A DNA stretch of 64,000 nucleotides, taken from positions 62,001 to 126,000 of the forward strand of contig JBFWNT010000001.1 of NCBI GenBank assembly GCA_050250915.1, in the 5' to 3' direction. Every line of letters starts with the position of its first letter. Position 1 is the first letter of the stretch. The notes under the pieces were generated by a model. The model saw only the letters and a program-made list of their open reading frames with translations, did no database searches and was not told where the DNA came from. This document shows, in pieces, positions 44,092-52,232 of the stretch. The stretch is from Miltoncostaea sp050250915 (GTDB lineage Bacteria > Actinomycetota > Thermoleophilia > Miltoncostaeales > Miltoncostaeaceae). The translations under genes and the position numbers were made by a program.

Positions 44092-44859
44092 GTGCCCGAG
44101 GTCCGACCGTCGACCGGGTGGGGGGTCGTCCACCTCATGTTGCGGGCGCTCCCCGGCGCCGGCGGCGCCGACGAGGCGCTCGCCGCGATCGCGGCGTTCC
44201 GCCGTGAGGAGCCGCAGCAGGTCATCGCGTTCTCGGTGCTCGGCGGCGGCGCCGACGTCGGGTTCATGCTCCTGGGCCCCGACCTCGACGCCCTCGACAC
44301 CCTGACCAAGCGGATCCTCCAGGGTCCGTTCGACGTCGCGTACTCGTTCGTGTCGCTGACCGAGCTGAGCGAGTACACCTCCACGGAGGACGACGAGCGG
44401 ACGCGGCTGGAGGCCGCCGGCGAGGCGGACGTGGAGGCGGCGCTCGCCGCGTGGTCGGAGCGGATGGCGACGTACCACGACGCGCGCCTGCACCCGCGCC
44501 TGCCGGAGAAGGCGATGATCGCCTTCTACCCCATGAGCAAGCGCCGCCAGGGCGACGACAACTGGTACGCGCTCCCGTTCGGGGCGCGCAAGGAATTGAT
44601 GCTCGGCCACGCTCGGGTGGGCCGCACCTACGCGGGCCGCGTGCTCCAGCTCATCACCGGCGCGACCGGCCTGGACGACTGGGAGTGGGGCGTCACGCTG
44701 CTGGCCGACGACCCCGCGGTGATCAAGGACATCGTCTACGAGATGCGCTTCGACGAGGTCAGTGCCCGCTACGGCGAGTTCGGGCCGTTCTTCGTCGGCC
44801 TGGTGATGGACCCGGAGGCCGCGCTCGCGCGCGCCGGCGTCCTCGACCGGGAGGGCTGA
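44092..44859 (+). CDS. hemQ: coproheme decarboxylase (HemQ, chlorite-dismutase family)
   Basis: The 255-residue enzyme makes heme b by removing two propionate carboxyls from coproheme in monoderm bacteria. Key segments are AFYPMSKRRQGDDNWYALPF, the heme-His loop MLGHARVGR and VYEMRFDEVSARYGEFGPFF. It follows the sugar dehydrogenase by four bases and precedes the ABC exporter by one base. Other heme genes are not in the window. Confidence 0.92.
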   Translation: MPEVRPSTGWGVVHLMLRALPGAGGADEALAAIAAFRREEPQQVIAFSVLGGGADVGFMLLGPDLDALDTLTKRILQGPFDVAYSFVSLTELSEYTSTEDDERTRLEAAGEADVEAALAAWSERMATYHDARLHPRLPEKAMIAFYPMSKRRQGDDNWYALPFGARKELMLGHARVGRTYAGRVLQLITGATGLDDWEWGVTLLADDPAVIKDIVYEMRFDEVSARYGEFGPFFVGLVMDPEAALARAGVLDREG

Positions 44860-44860
44860 C

Positions 44861-45766
44861 GTGGCGGCCGGCGCACCGGCCATCAGCGTCCGCGGCGCGG
44901 TGAAGCGCTTCGGCGCCATCACGGCCGTCGATGGGCTGGACCTGGAGGTCGCCCCCGCGAGCTGCGCCGGCCTGCTCGGGCCGAACGGCGCCGGGAAGTC
45001 GACGCTCATGAAGCTGCTGACGGCCCAGGCGATCGCCGACGAGGGCGAGCTCGAGATCCTGGGCCACCGCCTGCCGGGCGACTCGAAGCAGGCGCGCGCC
45101 CAGATCGGCGTGGTGCCCCAGCTGGACAACCTGGACACGACGCTGACGGTGGAGCAGAACCTCATCGTCTTCACCCACCTGTACCGGATCCCCCGGCGCG
45201 AGCGGCACGAGGCGGTCGACCGGGCGCTGGCGATCGCGAACCTCACCGACCGGCGCACGGCGAAGGTCGACCACCTGTCGGGCGGGATGCGCCGCCGGCT
45301 GCTGATCGCGCGGGCACTGGTGCACCGGCCGCGGCTGGTGCTGCTGGACGAGCCGACCGTGGGCCTCGACCCCCAGGTGCGGCAGGAGCTGTGGTCGCTC
45401 ATCGACGGGCTGCGGATCGAGGGGGTCTCGATCCTGATGTCGACGCACTACATCGAGGAGGCCGAGCGCCTCTGCGACACGGTCACGATCGTGTCGAAGG
45501 GCAAGGCGGTGGCGGTCGGCGCCCCGCAGGCGCTCATCCGGGAGCACACGGGCGCGACCGCCCTGGAGGTGTACGGCGCGCCGGCCCGTCTGGGCGAGGT
45601 GGAGTCGCAGGCCGCGCTGGCGGGGATCAGCAGCCGCCGCACCGGCACGTCGATCGCGCTGCTCAACCTCGATCGCGCCAACGGCTTCGAGCTGCCGCAG
45701 GGCGAGCGGCGCCCCGCGAACCTGGAGGACGTGTTCGTGCTCCTCACCGGCCAGGAGATCGCGTGA
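44861..45766 (+). CDS. ABC transporter ATP-binding protein (NodI/DrrA type)
   Basis: The 301-residue ATPase has Walker A in LLGPNGAGKSTLMK, signature DHLSGGMRRRLL, Walker B LVLLDEPTVGLDP and the H-loop MSTHYIEEAERL. The C-terminal extension is typical of drug or lipo-oligosaccharide exporters. The stop overlaps the permease start by four bases. Confidence 0.92.
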   Translation: MAAGAPAISVRGAVKRFGAITAVDGLDLEVAPASCAGLLGPNGAGKSTLMKLLTAQAIADEGELEILGHRLPGDSKQARAQIGVVPQLDNLDTTLTVEQNLIVFTHLYRIPRRERHEAVDRALAIANLTDRRTAKVDHLSGGMRRRLLIARALVHRPRLVLLDEPTVGLDPQVRQELWSLIDGLRIEGVSILMSTHYIEEAERLCDTVTIVSKGKAVAVGAPQALIREHTGATALEVYGAPARLGEVESQAALAGISSRRTGTSIALLNLDRANGFELPQGERRPANLEDVFVLLTGQEIA

Positions 45767-46560
45767 CCACCGCCGCGCCCCCCGTCAAGCGGCTGCGCCG
45801 GCTGGAGTGGCCGGCCCTCGCGGGCGTGCTGGTGCGCGAGGTCATCAACTTCTCGTCGTACTGGCGCTCCACCACGTTCAGCTCGACGGTGGAGCCGACC
45901 ATCTATCTGCTGGCGTTCGGCTTCGGCTTCGGGTCGCTGGTCTCGACGGTCGGCGGCTACCCGTACGTGGAGTTCGTGGGGACGGGGACGGTGGCGACCG
46001 CGGTGCTGTTCTCGTCGGCGTTCCCCGCGATGTTCGGGACGCTCGTCAAACGGCAGTACCAGCGGACCTACGACGCGATCCTGGCGGCCCCGGTCGACAC
46101 CGAGGAGCTGGTCACCGCGGAGATGCTGTGGATCGCGGTGCGCGCCGGGACCTACGGCTGCGTGCCGATGATCGTGTCGATGTTCTTCGGGCTCGACCCG
46201 AGCTGGGGGATGCTGGCGGTGCCGTTCATCGGCATGGTCGCGGGCTTCGGCTGGGCCGGCTTCGGCACGTTCGTGTCGTCGCGGATGGACACGTTCGAGA
46301 ACTTCTCGTACATCATCAGCGCCGTGCTGACGCCGCTGTTCCTGGTGGCGGGCACGTTCTTCCCGATCGACCAGCTCCCCGAGTGGGCCCAGGTGCTGGC
46401 CTGGTTCAACCCGCTCTACAGCCTGGTGGAGCTGGTGCGGGCCGCGGTGTTCGGCTGGCAGGGGCCGGTCGACCTCGCGCACGCCGCCATCCTGATCGGG
46501 TTCGGGCTGCTCACCTGGCGCCTCGCCGTCTGGGGCATGACCCGCAAGCTGATCCTCTAG
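45763..46560 (+). CDS. ABC-2 type permease (NodJ/DrrB family)
   Basis: The 265-residue protein has six hydrophobic segments. It contains VEPTIYLLAFGFGFG near the start, KRQYQRTYDAILAAPV in the coupling region and GTFFPIDQLPEWAQ before the last helices, as in NodJ-type exporters. It pairs with the ATPase just upstream. Substrate unknown. Confidence 0.9.
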   Translation: MTTAAPPVKRLRRLEWPALAGVLVREVINFSSYWRSTTFSSTVEPTIYLLAFGFGFGSLVSTVGGYPYVEFVGTGTVATAVLFSSAFPAMFGTLVKRQYQRTYDAILAAPVDTEELVTAEMLWIAVRAGTYGCVPMIVSMFFGLDPSWGMLAVPFIGMVAGFGWAGFGTFVSSRMDTFENFSYIISAVLTPLFLVAGTFFPIDQLPEWAQVLAWFNPLYSLVELVRAAVFGWQGPVDLAHAAILIGFGLLTWRLAVWGMTRKLIL

Positions 46561-46889
46561 GACCCGGCCGGCCGGCCCTCCACGGCGTCGCGCAGGCGCT
46601 CCAGGCGCCGGTCCCAGGCGGCGGCGACGCCGCCGATCCAGTCGCCGGCGGGCGCGATCGCGCCGGGCCGCAGGCGGTAGCGCACCTCACGCCCCCGGGA
46701 CGGCGCGCGCTCCACCAGCCCCGCCTCGTCCAGCGCGGCCAGGTGCTTCGCCACGGCCTGGCGGGTGATCGGCAGCGTCCCGGTCAGCGCCGGCACGGAG
46801 GTGGAGCCGTCGCGCAGCAGCGTCTCGACCACGTGGCGGCGGGTCGGATCGGCCAGTGCCGCCAGGACGGGCCCGATGCGGTCGGTCAC
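46557..46889 (-). CDS. ArsR-family transcriptional regulator
   Basis: The 110-residue winged-helix repressor includes VLAALADPTRRHVVETLL, ITRQAVAKHLAALDEAGLVE and RGREVRYRL. No metal-binding Cys is present, as in ArsR members paired with SRPBCC partners. It is the second gene after the SRPBCC gene (four-base overlap). Two palindromes upstream of the pair are its likely operators. Confidence 0.9.
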   Translation of the reverse strand: MTDRIGPVLAALADPTRRHVVETLLRDGSTSVPALTGTLPITRQAVAKHLAALDEAGLVERAPSRGREVRYRLRPGAIAPAGDWIGGVAAAWDRRLERLRDAVEGRPAGS

Positions 46890-47182
46890 GCGTACGCGAG
46901 GGCGAACGCCGCGGCGAGCCGGGCGATCGGCACGGCCGGGGCGCTCTCGGTGACCACCACCCGGCTCCCGCCGGGGAAGGGCACCACCAGGAACTCGACC
47001 CGCGTCGCGGGCTCGTCGCCGCGCCACCACCACCAGACCAGCCGGTTGGGCGCGCTCTCGGACTCGACCTGGATCTCGCGGTCCGGCTCGTCGAGCCAGC
47101 GCTCGCGGCCCTCCTCGGTGGTGAGCGCCTCCCACACCTCGTCGGGCTCGGCCTGGATCTCGATCTCGCGGCGCGTCTCCAC
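46886..47182 (-). CDS. short SRPBCC/AHSA1-like protein
   Basis: The 98-residue helix-grip protein begins VETRREIEIQAEPDEVWEAL, with RERWLDEPDREI and a Trp-rich RLVWWWWRGDE strand. It is shorter than the usual 140-150, lacking part of the C-terminal helix. It is translated first in the pair with the ArsR gene; GGAGG lies four bases before its GTG. The ligand is unknown. Confidence 0.8.
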   Translation of the reverse strand: METRREIEIQAEPDEVWEALTTEEGRERWLDEPDREIQVESESAPNRLVWWWWRGDEPATRVEFLVVPFPGGSRVVVTESAPAVPIARLAAAFALAYA

Positions 47183-47196
47183 ATGGCCTCCTTTGA

Positions 47197-47210
47197 CAAC
47201 CGAACGGTTG
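47197..47210. promoter_or_regulatory. ArsR-type operator 1 (CAACCG-AA-CGGTTG)
   Basis: A perfect 6-bp inverted repeat with a 2-bp spacer. It shares the CAACC/GGTTG arms with the second site 38 bp away (centre to centre) and lies in the gap between the SRPBCC/ArsR pair and clpP. Confidence 0.7.
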
Positions 47211-47232
47211 CACTCTACCGTGACGCCAGTTC

Positions 47233-47250
47233 GACAACCAAACGGTTGTC
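47233..47250. promoter_or_regulatory. ArsR-type operator 2 (GACAACC-AAAC-GGTTGTC)
   Basis: A perfect 7-bp inverted repeat with a 4-bp spacer. It is nearer clpP (27 bp before its ATG), so repressor bound here could also affect clpP. Confidence 0.7.
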
Positions 47251-47277
47251 ATATGCCGGAGCAACGAGGAGGGCGCG

Positions 47278-47922
47278 ATGCCGATGGTCCCGATGGTGGT
47301 GGAGCAGACGTCGCGCGGGGAGCGCTCGTTCGACATCTACTCCCGGCTGCTCAACGAGCGGATCGTGTTCCTGGGCACGCCGGTCGACGACCAGATCGCG
47401 AACCTGATCGTGGCCCAGCTGCTGCACTTGGAGAGCGAGGACCCCGACAAGGACATCTCGCTGTACATCAACTCGCCGGGGGGCCAGGTGTACGCCGGCC
47501 TGGCCATCTACGACACGATGCAGTTCATCCGCCCCGACGTGGCCACCATCTGCTTCGGGGTGGCGATGAGCATGGGGTCGCTGCTGCTGGCGGGCGGCGC
47601 GCCGGGCAAGCGGATGTCGCTGCCCAACGGGCGCATCCTGATCCACCAGCCCAGCGGCGGCTTCCAGGGGCAGGCGTCGGACATCGAGATCCACGCCCGC
47701 GAGACCATCGAGCTGCGCCGCCGCGTGGACGAGATCTACGCCCGCCACACCGGCCAGACGGTCGAGCGCGTCCACGAGGACATGGACCGCGACCGCTACA
47801 TGACCGCCGACCAGTCCCTGGAGTACGGCCTGATCGACCGGGTGATCACCTCGCACGAGCTCACCCGCATGCGCCCCGGCTTCGCCGCCCGGGACGGCGA
47901 CGAGCCGGCGGCGGCCTCCTAG
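47278..47922 (+). CDS. clpP: ATP-dependent Clp protease proteolytic subunit
   Basis: The 214-residue ClpP has a full catalytic triad: Ser in GVAMSMGSLLLAGG, His in ILIHQPSGG and Asp in MDRDRYMTADQ. It forms the barrel that works with ClpX or ClpC. A strong SD (GAGGAGGG) precedes ATG 47278. No clpX or second clpP is adjacent, unlike the clpP1-clpP2-clpX arrangement common in actinobacteria, so this may be an accessory copy. Confidence 0.96.
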   Translation: MPMVPMVVEQTSRGERSFDIYSRLLNERIVFLGTPVDDQIANLIVAQLLHLESEDPDKDISLYINSPGGQVYAGLAIYDTMQFIRPDVATICFGVAMSMGSLLLAGGAPGKRMSLPNGRILIHQPSGGFQGQASDIEIHARETIELRRRVDEIYARHTGQTVERVHEDMDRDRYMTADQSLEYGLIDRVITSHELTRMRPGFAARDGDEPAAAS

Positions 47923-48425
47923 TCCTCGGCCGGGCCGAGCAGCAGGGAGCGCTCCAGCGGGACCGGCCGCACGAGCGCGTCGATCATCGGGCAGTGGCGC
48001 TCCGCCTCCTCGGAGAGCAGGCGGTAGCGCTCCTCCGGCTCCGGGCCCTCCAGCCGCACCGAGATGCGCATCGCCGAGTAGCCCGGCGCCACGCCCTCGG
48101 CGACGCCGAGGTAGCCGCGCAGGTCGATGTCGCCCTCCACCTCGACGGTCACCCGGTCCACGGCGACGCCGAGCTCGTCGGCCCAGAGGCGGTAGGTGGC
48201 GGCCTGGCAGGTCGCGATGCTCGTCAGGAACAGCTCGATCGGGCTCTGCGCCGTGTCCGTGCCGCCCAGGGAGCGCGGCTCGTCGGCCACGATCGTGTGG
48301 CCGCGGGAGGTCGTCTCGCAGCGCATCCCCTCGCCCAGCTCCGTGCGCACGCGCTGGGTCACGGCGGCGCGGTGGGGCTCCGCGCGGTACCGGTCGGCCA
48401 GTCCGGCGTGCGGAGGACGCTCCAT
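47919..48425 (-). CDS. OsmC/Ohr-family protein
   Basis: The 168-residue product contains GGTDTAQSPIELFLTSIATC with the first redox Cys and RHCPMIDALVRPVPL with the second. OsmC-type proteins reduce organic hydroperoxides through this Cys pair. ATG 48425 follows TACGCT (48433-48438) by exactly 7 nt. The stop overlaps that of clpP through CTAG. Confidence 0.9.
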   Translation of the reverse strand: MERPPHAGLADRYRAEPHRAAVTQRVRTELGEGMRCETTSRGHTIVADEPRSLGGTDTAQSPIELFLTSIATCQAATYRLWADELGVAVDRVTVEVEGDIDLRGYLGVAEGVAPGYSAMRISVRLEGPEPEERYRLLSEEAERHCPMIDALVRPVPLERSLLLGPAED

Positions 48426-48432
48426 GGCGCCC

Positions 48433-48438
48433 AGCGTA
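48433..48438 (-). promoter_or_regulatory. -10-like hexamer of the OsmC gene
   Basis: TACGCT ends 7 nt before the OsmC ATG; leaderless message predicted. Confidence 0.45.
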
Positions 48439-48501
48439 CCGGTCCCCCCGCGCGCCGCGCGGATAGGCTCCGCGGGCCCGGGGGACGACGAGGAGGCAGG
48501 G

Positions 48502-49590
48502 ATGAAGGGGCTCACCTTCCAGGGACCGCAGGACGTGCGCGTCGAGGACGTCGAGGAACCGTCGATCGTGGAGCCGACGGACGCGCTCGTGCGCGTCACG
48601 ATGGCCGGGATCTGCGGGTCCGACCTGCACATCTTCAACGCGGGCGCCGCGTTCGGCTTCCCCGAGGGCAGCCGCCTGGGCCACGAGTTCATCGGGACCG
48701 TGGAGGCCGTGGGCGCGGACGTGACCGCCGTGAAGCCCGGCGACCGCGTCCTCTCATCCTGCTCCGTCGCCTGCGGCGAGTGCACCTGGTGCCGGGAGGG
48801 TCTCGCGTCGTCGTGCGTCCGCTGGTCGCTCTTCGGCTGGGCGCCGCGGGTGTGGCAGCACGGCGGCGCCGTCCAGGGCGGCCAGTCCGAGTTCGTCCGC
48901 GTCCCCCTGGCCGACACCACCTTGCTGGTGATGCCGGAGGCGCTGTCGGAGCCCGGCCGCGAGGCGTCGCTGCTGCCCCTCGTCGACGTCATGTCCACCG
49001 GCTGGCACGGCCTCACCTCCGCCGGCGCGGCGGCGGGGCAGTCCGTGGTGGTCATCGGCGACGGCGCCGTCGGCCTGGCGGGCGTCCACGGCGCGCGGGC
49101 GAAGGGCGCGGAGCGGATCGTGGCCCTCGGCCACCACGCCGACCGCCTCGCGACCGCCTCCACCCTCGGAGCCACGCTCACCATCGACTCGCGCGACGAC
49201 GAGGAGATCACGCAGCTGGTGATGGAGCACACGGGCGGCGAGGGCGCCCACGTGGTCATCGACTCCATCTCGAGCCCCGGGTCGATGGCGACGGCGCACG
49301 CCACGGTGCGCCCCGGTGGCACCATCGCCTGCCTGGGTATGGACCACTTCATGGGGTCCACGCCGGCCATCAACTGGTTCGACCAGTTCCTGCGCAACAT
49401 CTCCGTCACCGGCGGCCTGGTGCCGGGCCCGCGCTACATCCCCGAGCTGCTCGACCTGGTGCAGGCCGGGAAGCTCGACCCCGCCCCGATGCTGAGCCAC
49501 CGTCTGCCCCTGACCGAGGCGCCGGAGGGCTACACGCTGATGGCGGCCCGCGCCGAGGGCGTCACCAAGGTGGCCCTCACCCCGGCATGA
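48502..49590 (+). CDS. zinc-dependent alcohol dehydrogenase family protein
   Basis: The 362-residue MDR enzyme has catalytic zinc ligands in AGICGSDLH and RLGHEFIG and the structural-zinc Cys quartet in CSVACGECTWCREGLASSC. The NAD-binding loop is VVIGDGAVGLAGVHGARA. SD GAGGAGG precedes ATG 48502; TAGGCT near 48464 is a possible -10. The natural substrate is unknown. Its stop overlaps the next start (ATGA). Confidence 0.92.
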   Translation: MKGLTFQGPQDVRVEDVEEPSIVEPTDALVRVTMAGICGSDLHIFNAGAAFGFPEGSRLGHEFIGTVEAVGADVTAVKPGDRVLSSCSVACGECTWCREGLASSCVRWSLFGWAPRVWQHGGAVQGGQSEFVRVPLADTTLLVMPEALSEPGREASLLPLVDVMSTGWHGLTSAGAAAGQSVVVIGDGAVGLAGVHGARAKGAERIVALGHHADRLATASTLGATLTIDSRDDEEITQLVMEHTGGEGAHVVIDSISSPGSMATAHATVRPGGTIACLGMDHFMGSTPAINWFDQFLRNISVTGGLVPGPRYIPELLDLVQAGKLDPAPMLSHRLPLTEAPEGYTLMAARAEGVTKVALTPA

Positions 49591-51005
49591 GCGCGGAGGA
49601 CGCCCTCCGGGCTGCGGGCCAGGACCGGCTGGCCGACGCGCTCGCCGGCCTCGGCCCGGACGACCGCGCGACGCTCGAGGCCGAGGTCGCCGAGCTCGAC
49701 CTGCCGCTCGTGCAGCGGCTGGTGCGCGAGCTGGTGGGCGGCGACGGGCCGGCCGTGCACGGGGGCATCGCCCCGCCCCCGCCGGACGCGCTCGTGGCCC
49801 TGCCGCGCACGGACGCCGACCGGGAGCGCGAGGTGCGCGCCCGGCAGGCGGGCGAGGCGCTCCTGGCCGAGGGGCGCGTGGCGGCGGTGCTGCTGGCCGG
49901 GGGCCAGGGGACCCGCCTCGGGTTCGACGGGCCCAAGGGCGTCTACCCGTATGCGCCGATCACCGGGTCGGTGCTGTTCGCCACCCACGCGGCGAAGATC
50001 GCCGCGCTCCGCGGCCGGTACGGCACGCTGCCGTGGTACATCCTCACCTCGCCCCAGAACGACGCCGCCACGCGGGCCGCGTTCGAGGAGGCCGGCTGGT
50101 ACGGCGTGGAGCCCGGCTCCGTGCGGTTCGTGGTGCAGGGGACCCTGCCCGCCGTCGATAGGGACACCGGCGACATCCTGCGCGACGCGCCCGGGCACAT
50201 CGCCCTGTCGCCCGACGGGCACGGCGGGCTGCTGTCCGCCCTGCGGGCGTCGGGCGCGCTCGACGAGATGTCGGCGGCCGGCGTCTCCACCATCTTCACG
50301 TTCCAGGTCGACAACCCGCTGCTGCCCGTCGCCCAGCCGACGTTCCTGGGGCACCACGCGCTGGCCGGCGCGGACATGTCGTCGATGGTGGTCCGCAAGA
50401 TCGGGCCCGCCGAGAAGATGGGCGTGATCGCGACGGTCGACGGCCGGACGGCGGTGGTGGAGTACAGCGACCTGCCCGACGCCCTGGCGGAGGAGCGCGA
50501 CCACGAGGGCGAGCTCGTCTACTGGGCGGGCTCCATCGCCGTCCACTGCATCGAGGTCGACTTCGCGCGCCGGCTCACCGACGGCGGCCTGCGGCTCCCG
50601 TTCCACCGGGCCCTGAAGAAGGTGCCGCACGTCGACGACGCCGGCGAGCGCGTGGCGCCCGGCGAGCCCAACGCCGTGAAGTTCGAGACGTTCCTGTTCG
50701 ACGCGCTGCCCTTCGCCGACCGCACGGTCACGGTGGAGGCGGCGCGCGAGGACGTGTTCTCGCCGATCAAGAACGCCGAGGGCGCCGACTCGCCCGAGAC
50801 GGCGCGCCGCGACCTGAACCGCCTCAACGCGCGCTGGCTGGAGGCGGCGGGGGTCGCAGTGCCGCGCGGCGACGACGGCGAGCCGGTGGACGTCGAGATC
50901 GACCCCCGCTTCGCGCTCGACGCGGAGGAGCTGGCGGAGGTGCTGCCCCTCGGCTTCCGCGTCGAGGGCCCGACGGTGCTCAGCCCGCCCGCGGCCAGCC
51001 CGTGA
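49587..51005 (+). CDS. UAP1-like UTP-sugar pyrophosphorylase (eukaryotic-type UDPGP fold)
   Basis: The 472-residue product has VLLAGGQGTRLGFDGPKGVY as nucleotide-binding loop and IFTFQVDNPLLPVAQPTFLG as sugar-binding motif, the layout of eukaryotic UDP-GlcNAc pyrophosphorylases rather than bacterial GalU or GlmU. VKFETFLFDALPFAD follows. It probably makes UDP-GlcNAc or UDP-hexoses for wall polymers. It overlaps the ADH gene by four bases and the convergent M23 gene by 26 bp. Confidence 0.9.
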   Translation: MSAEDALRAAGQDRLADALAGLGPDDRATLEAEVAELDLPLVQRLVRELVGGDGPAVHGGIAPPPPDALVALPRTDADREREVRARQAGEALLAEGRVAAVLLAGGQGTRLGFDGPKGVYPYAPITGSVLFATHAAKIAALRGRYGTLPWYILTSPQNDAATRAAFEEAGWYGVEPGSVRFVVQGTLPAVDRDTGDILRDAPGHIALSPDGHGGLLSALRASGALDEMSAAGVSTIFTFQVDNPLLPVAQPTFLGHHALAGADMSSMVVRKIGPAEKMGVIATVDGRTAVVEYSDLPDALAEERDHEGELVYWAGSIAVHCIEVDFARRLTDGGLRLPFHRALKKVPHVDDAGERVAPGEPNAVKFETFLFDALPFADRTVTVEAAREDVFSPIKNAEGADSPETARRDLNRLNARWLEAAGVAVPRGDDGEPVDVEIDPRFALDAEELAEVLPLGFRVEGPTVLSPPAASP

Positions 51006-52128
51006 TGATGGGGTAGGGCGGCACCGGTCCGCCCCCGCCCGGGTGGATCTCGAAGTGGAGGTGGGTCGGCGTGCCCTGCGCGTCGCCCGTGTCGCCCACG
51101 AAGCCCAGGACCGTGCCGCGGGTGACCGTGGCGCCCTCCTTCGCCGCCGGCGAGTAGGCGTCCATGTGCGCGTAGTAGAAGCCGTTGCCGGCCGTGTCGC
51201 GCACCCACAGCCGCCAGCCGCCCAGGCCGTTCCACCCCACGTTGAAGAGCGTCCCGTCGGCCACGGCCACCACCGGGGTGCCGCGGGCGGCGAACAGGTC
51301 GATCCCCTCGTGGGAGCGGCCGCCCGCCCGTGCGTAACCCCAGTCGTTGGTGAACTGCACCGCCCCGGCGACGGGGAACAGGAAGTCGCCCTGCGGCAGG
51401 GCGCCCGCCAGCGTGGTGCCGCCGGCCACCGGCATCGACGTGAGGTACGCGGTGCGCGCCGCCTCCAGGGCTCTCAGCCGCGCCTGGCGCTCGCGCTCCT
51501 CCTTCACCAGCCGCTTCAGCTCCGCCTTCGCGTCGGCGAGGAGCTGCTCCTGCTCGGCGCGCAGCGCCGAGACGGCCGCGCGGCGGTCCTCGGCGGCGGC
51601 CAGCTTGCGGCGGCGGGTCGACTCCGCGTCGGCCTGCGTCTCCTCCAGGGCCTCCAGCCGGGCGCGCCGCGCCTTGACCGTCGTGACCACCCCGGCGTCG
51701 CCGCGGGCCACCTGGTCGAGCAGCTCGCCGGCCTGCTGCGCCTGCTGGAGGCTCCCGGTGCTGAGCAGCAGCTCCACGAACGACGGCGGGTCGTTGACGT
51801 AGAGCGCGACCACGCGCTCGGCCAGCAGGTCGCGGGAGCGGTCCAGGTCGCGGCGCGCCCCCGCCAGCTCCGACCGGGTCGACGCGAGCAGGTCCTGGGC
51901 GGCCTCCAGGCGGTCGACCGCCTGGTTGTTCGCCTGGATCGCCTGGCCCATCCTGATGTCGAGCAGCGCGACCTCGCGGCCGAGGTCGGAGATCTGCGCC
52001 TTGGTGCCCGCGATCGTGCCCGCCGCCTCCGCGCGGTCGGCGGCGGCGCCGGCGACCAGCGCGCACACGGCGGCCACGGCGGCGACGAGCGCGGCCAGCA
52101 GCCGCGTGCGGGGGTGGGCGGACGGCAT
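50980..52128 (-). CDS. secreted M23-family peptidoglycan endopeptidase with coiled coil
   Basis: The 382-residue product has a signal peptide (about 1-36), a long coiled coil (about 40-235) and the LytM domain, with zinc ligands in RSHEGIDLF and THLHFEIHPG and the catalytic His in YYAHMDAYSP. The shape matches EnvC/RipA-type division hydrolases or their activators. The active-site residues look intact, so it is likely an enzyme rather than an activator. It is convergent with the UAP1-like gene. Confidence 0.92.
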   Translation of the reverse strand: MPSAHPRTRLLAALVAAVAAVCALVAGAAADRAEAAGTIAGTKAQISDLGREVALLDIRMGQAIQANNQAVDRLEAAQDLLASTRSELAGARRDLDRSRDLLAERVVALYVNDPPSFVELLLSTGSLQQAQQAGELLDQVARGDAGVVTTVKARRARLEALEETQADAESTRRRKLAAAEDRRAAVSALRAEQEQLLADAKAELKRLVKEERERQARLRALEAARTAYLTSMPVAGGTTLAGALPQGDFLFPVAGAVQFTNDWGYARAGGRSHEGIDLFAARGTPVVAVADGTLFNVGWNGLGGWRLWVRDTAGNGFYYAHMDAYSPAAKEGATVTRGTVLGFVGDTGDAQGTPTHLHFEIHPGGGGPVPPYPIITGWPRAG

Positions 52129-52232
52129 GGGGGAGGGGCCCGCCCACTCTGGTGAGCGGTCGGGGGTGCCTCAATCCCCATCGGCCGGTCTGCAACGGCA
52201 TCTGAGGCCGCTGCAATTGCGCTCCCGGCGGC

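Noticed and set aside
45807..49500. A giant plus-strand open frame that seems to join the ABC permease region to the UAP1-like gene.
   Set aside because: It is out of frame with the permease, clpP and the alcohol dehydrogenase, which are real genes; only its 3' part (from 49587) is coding.
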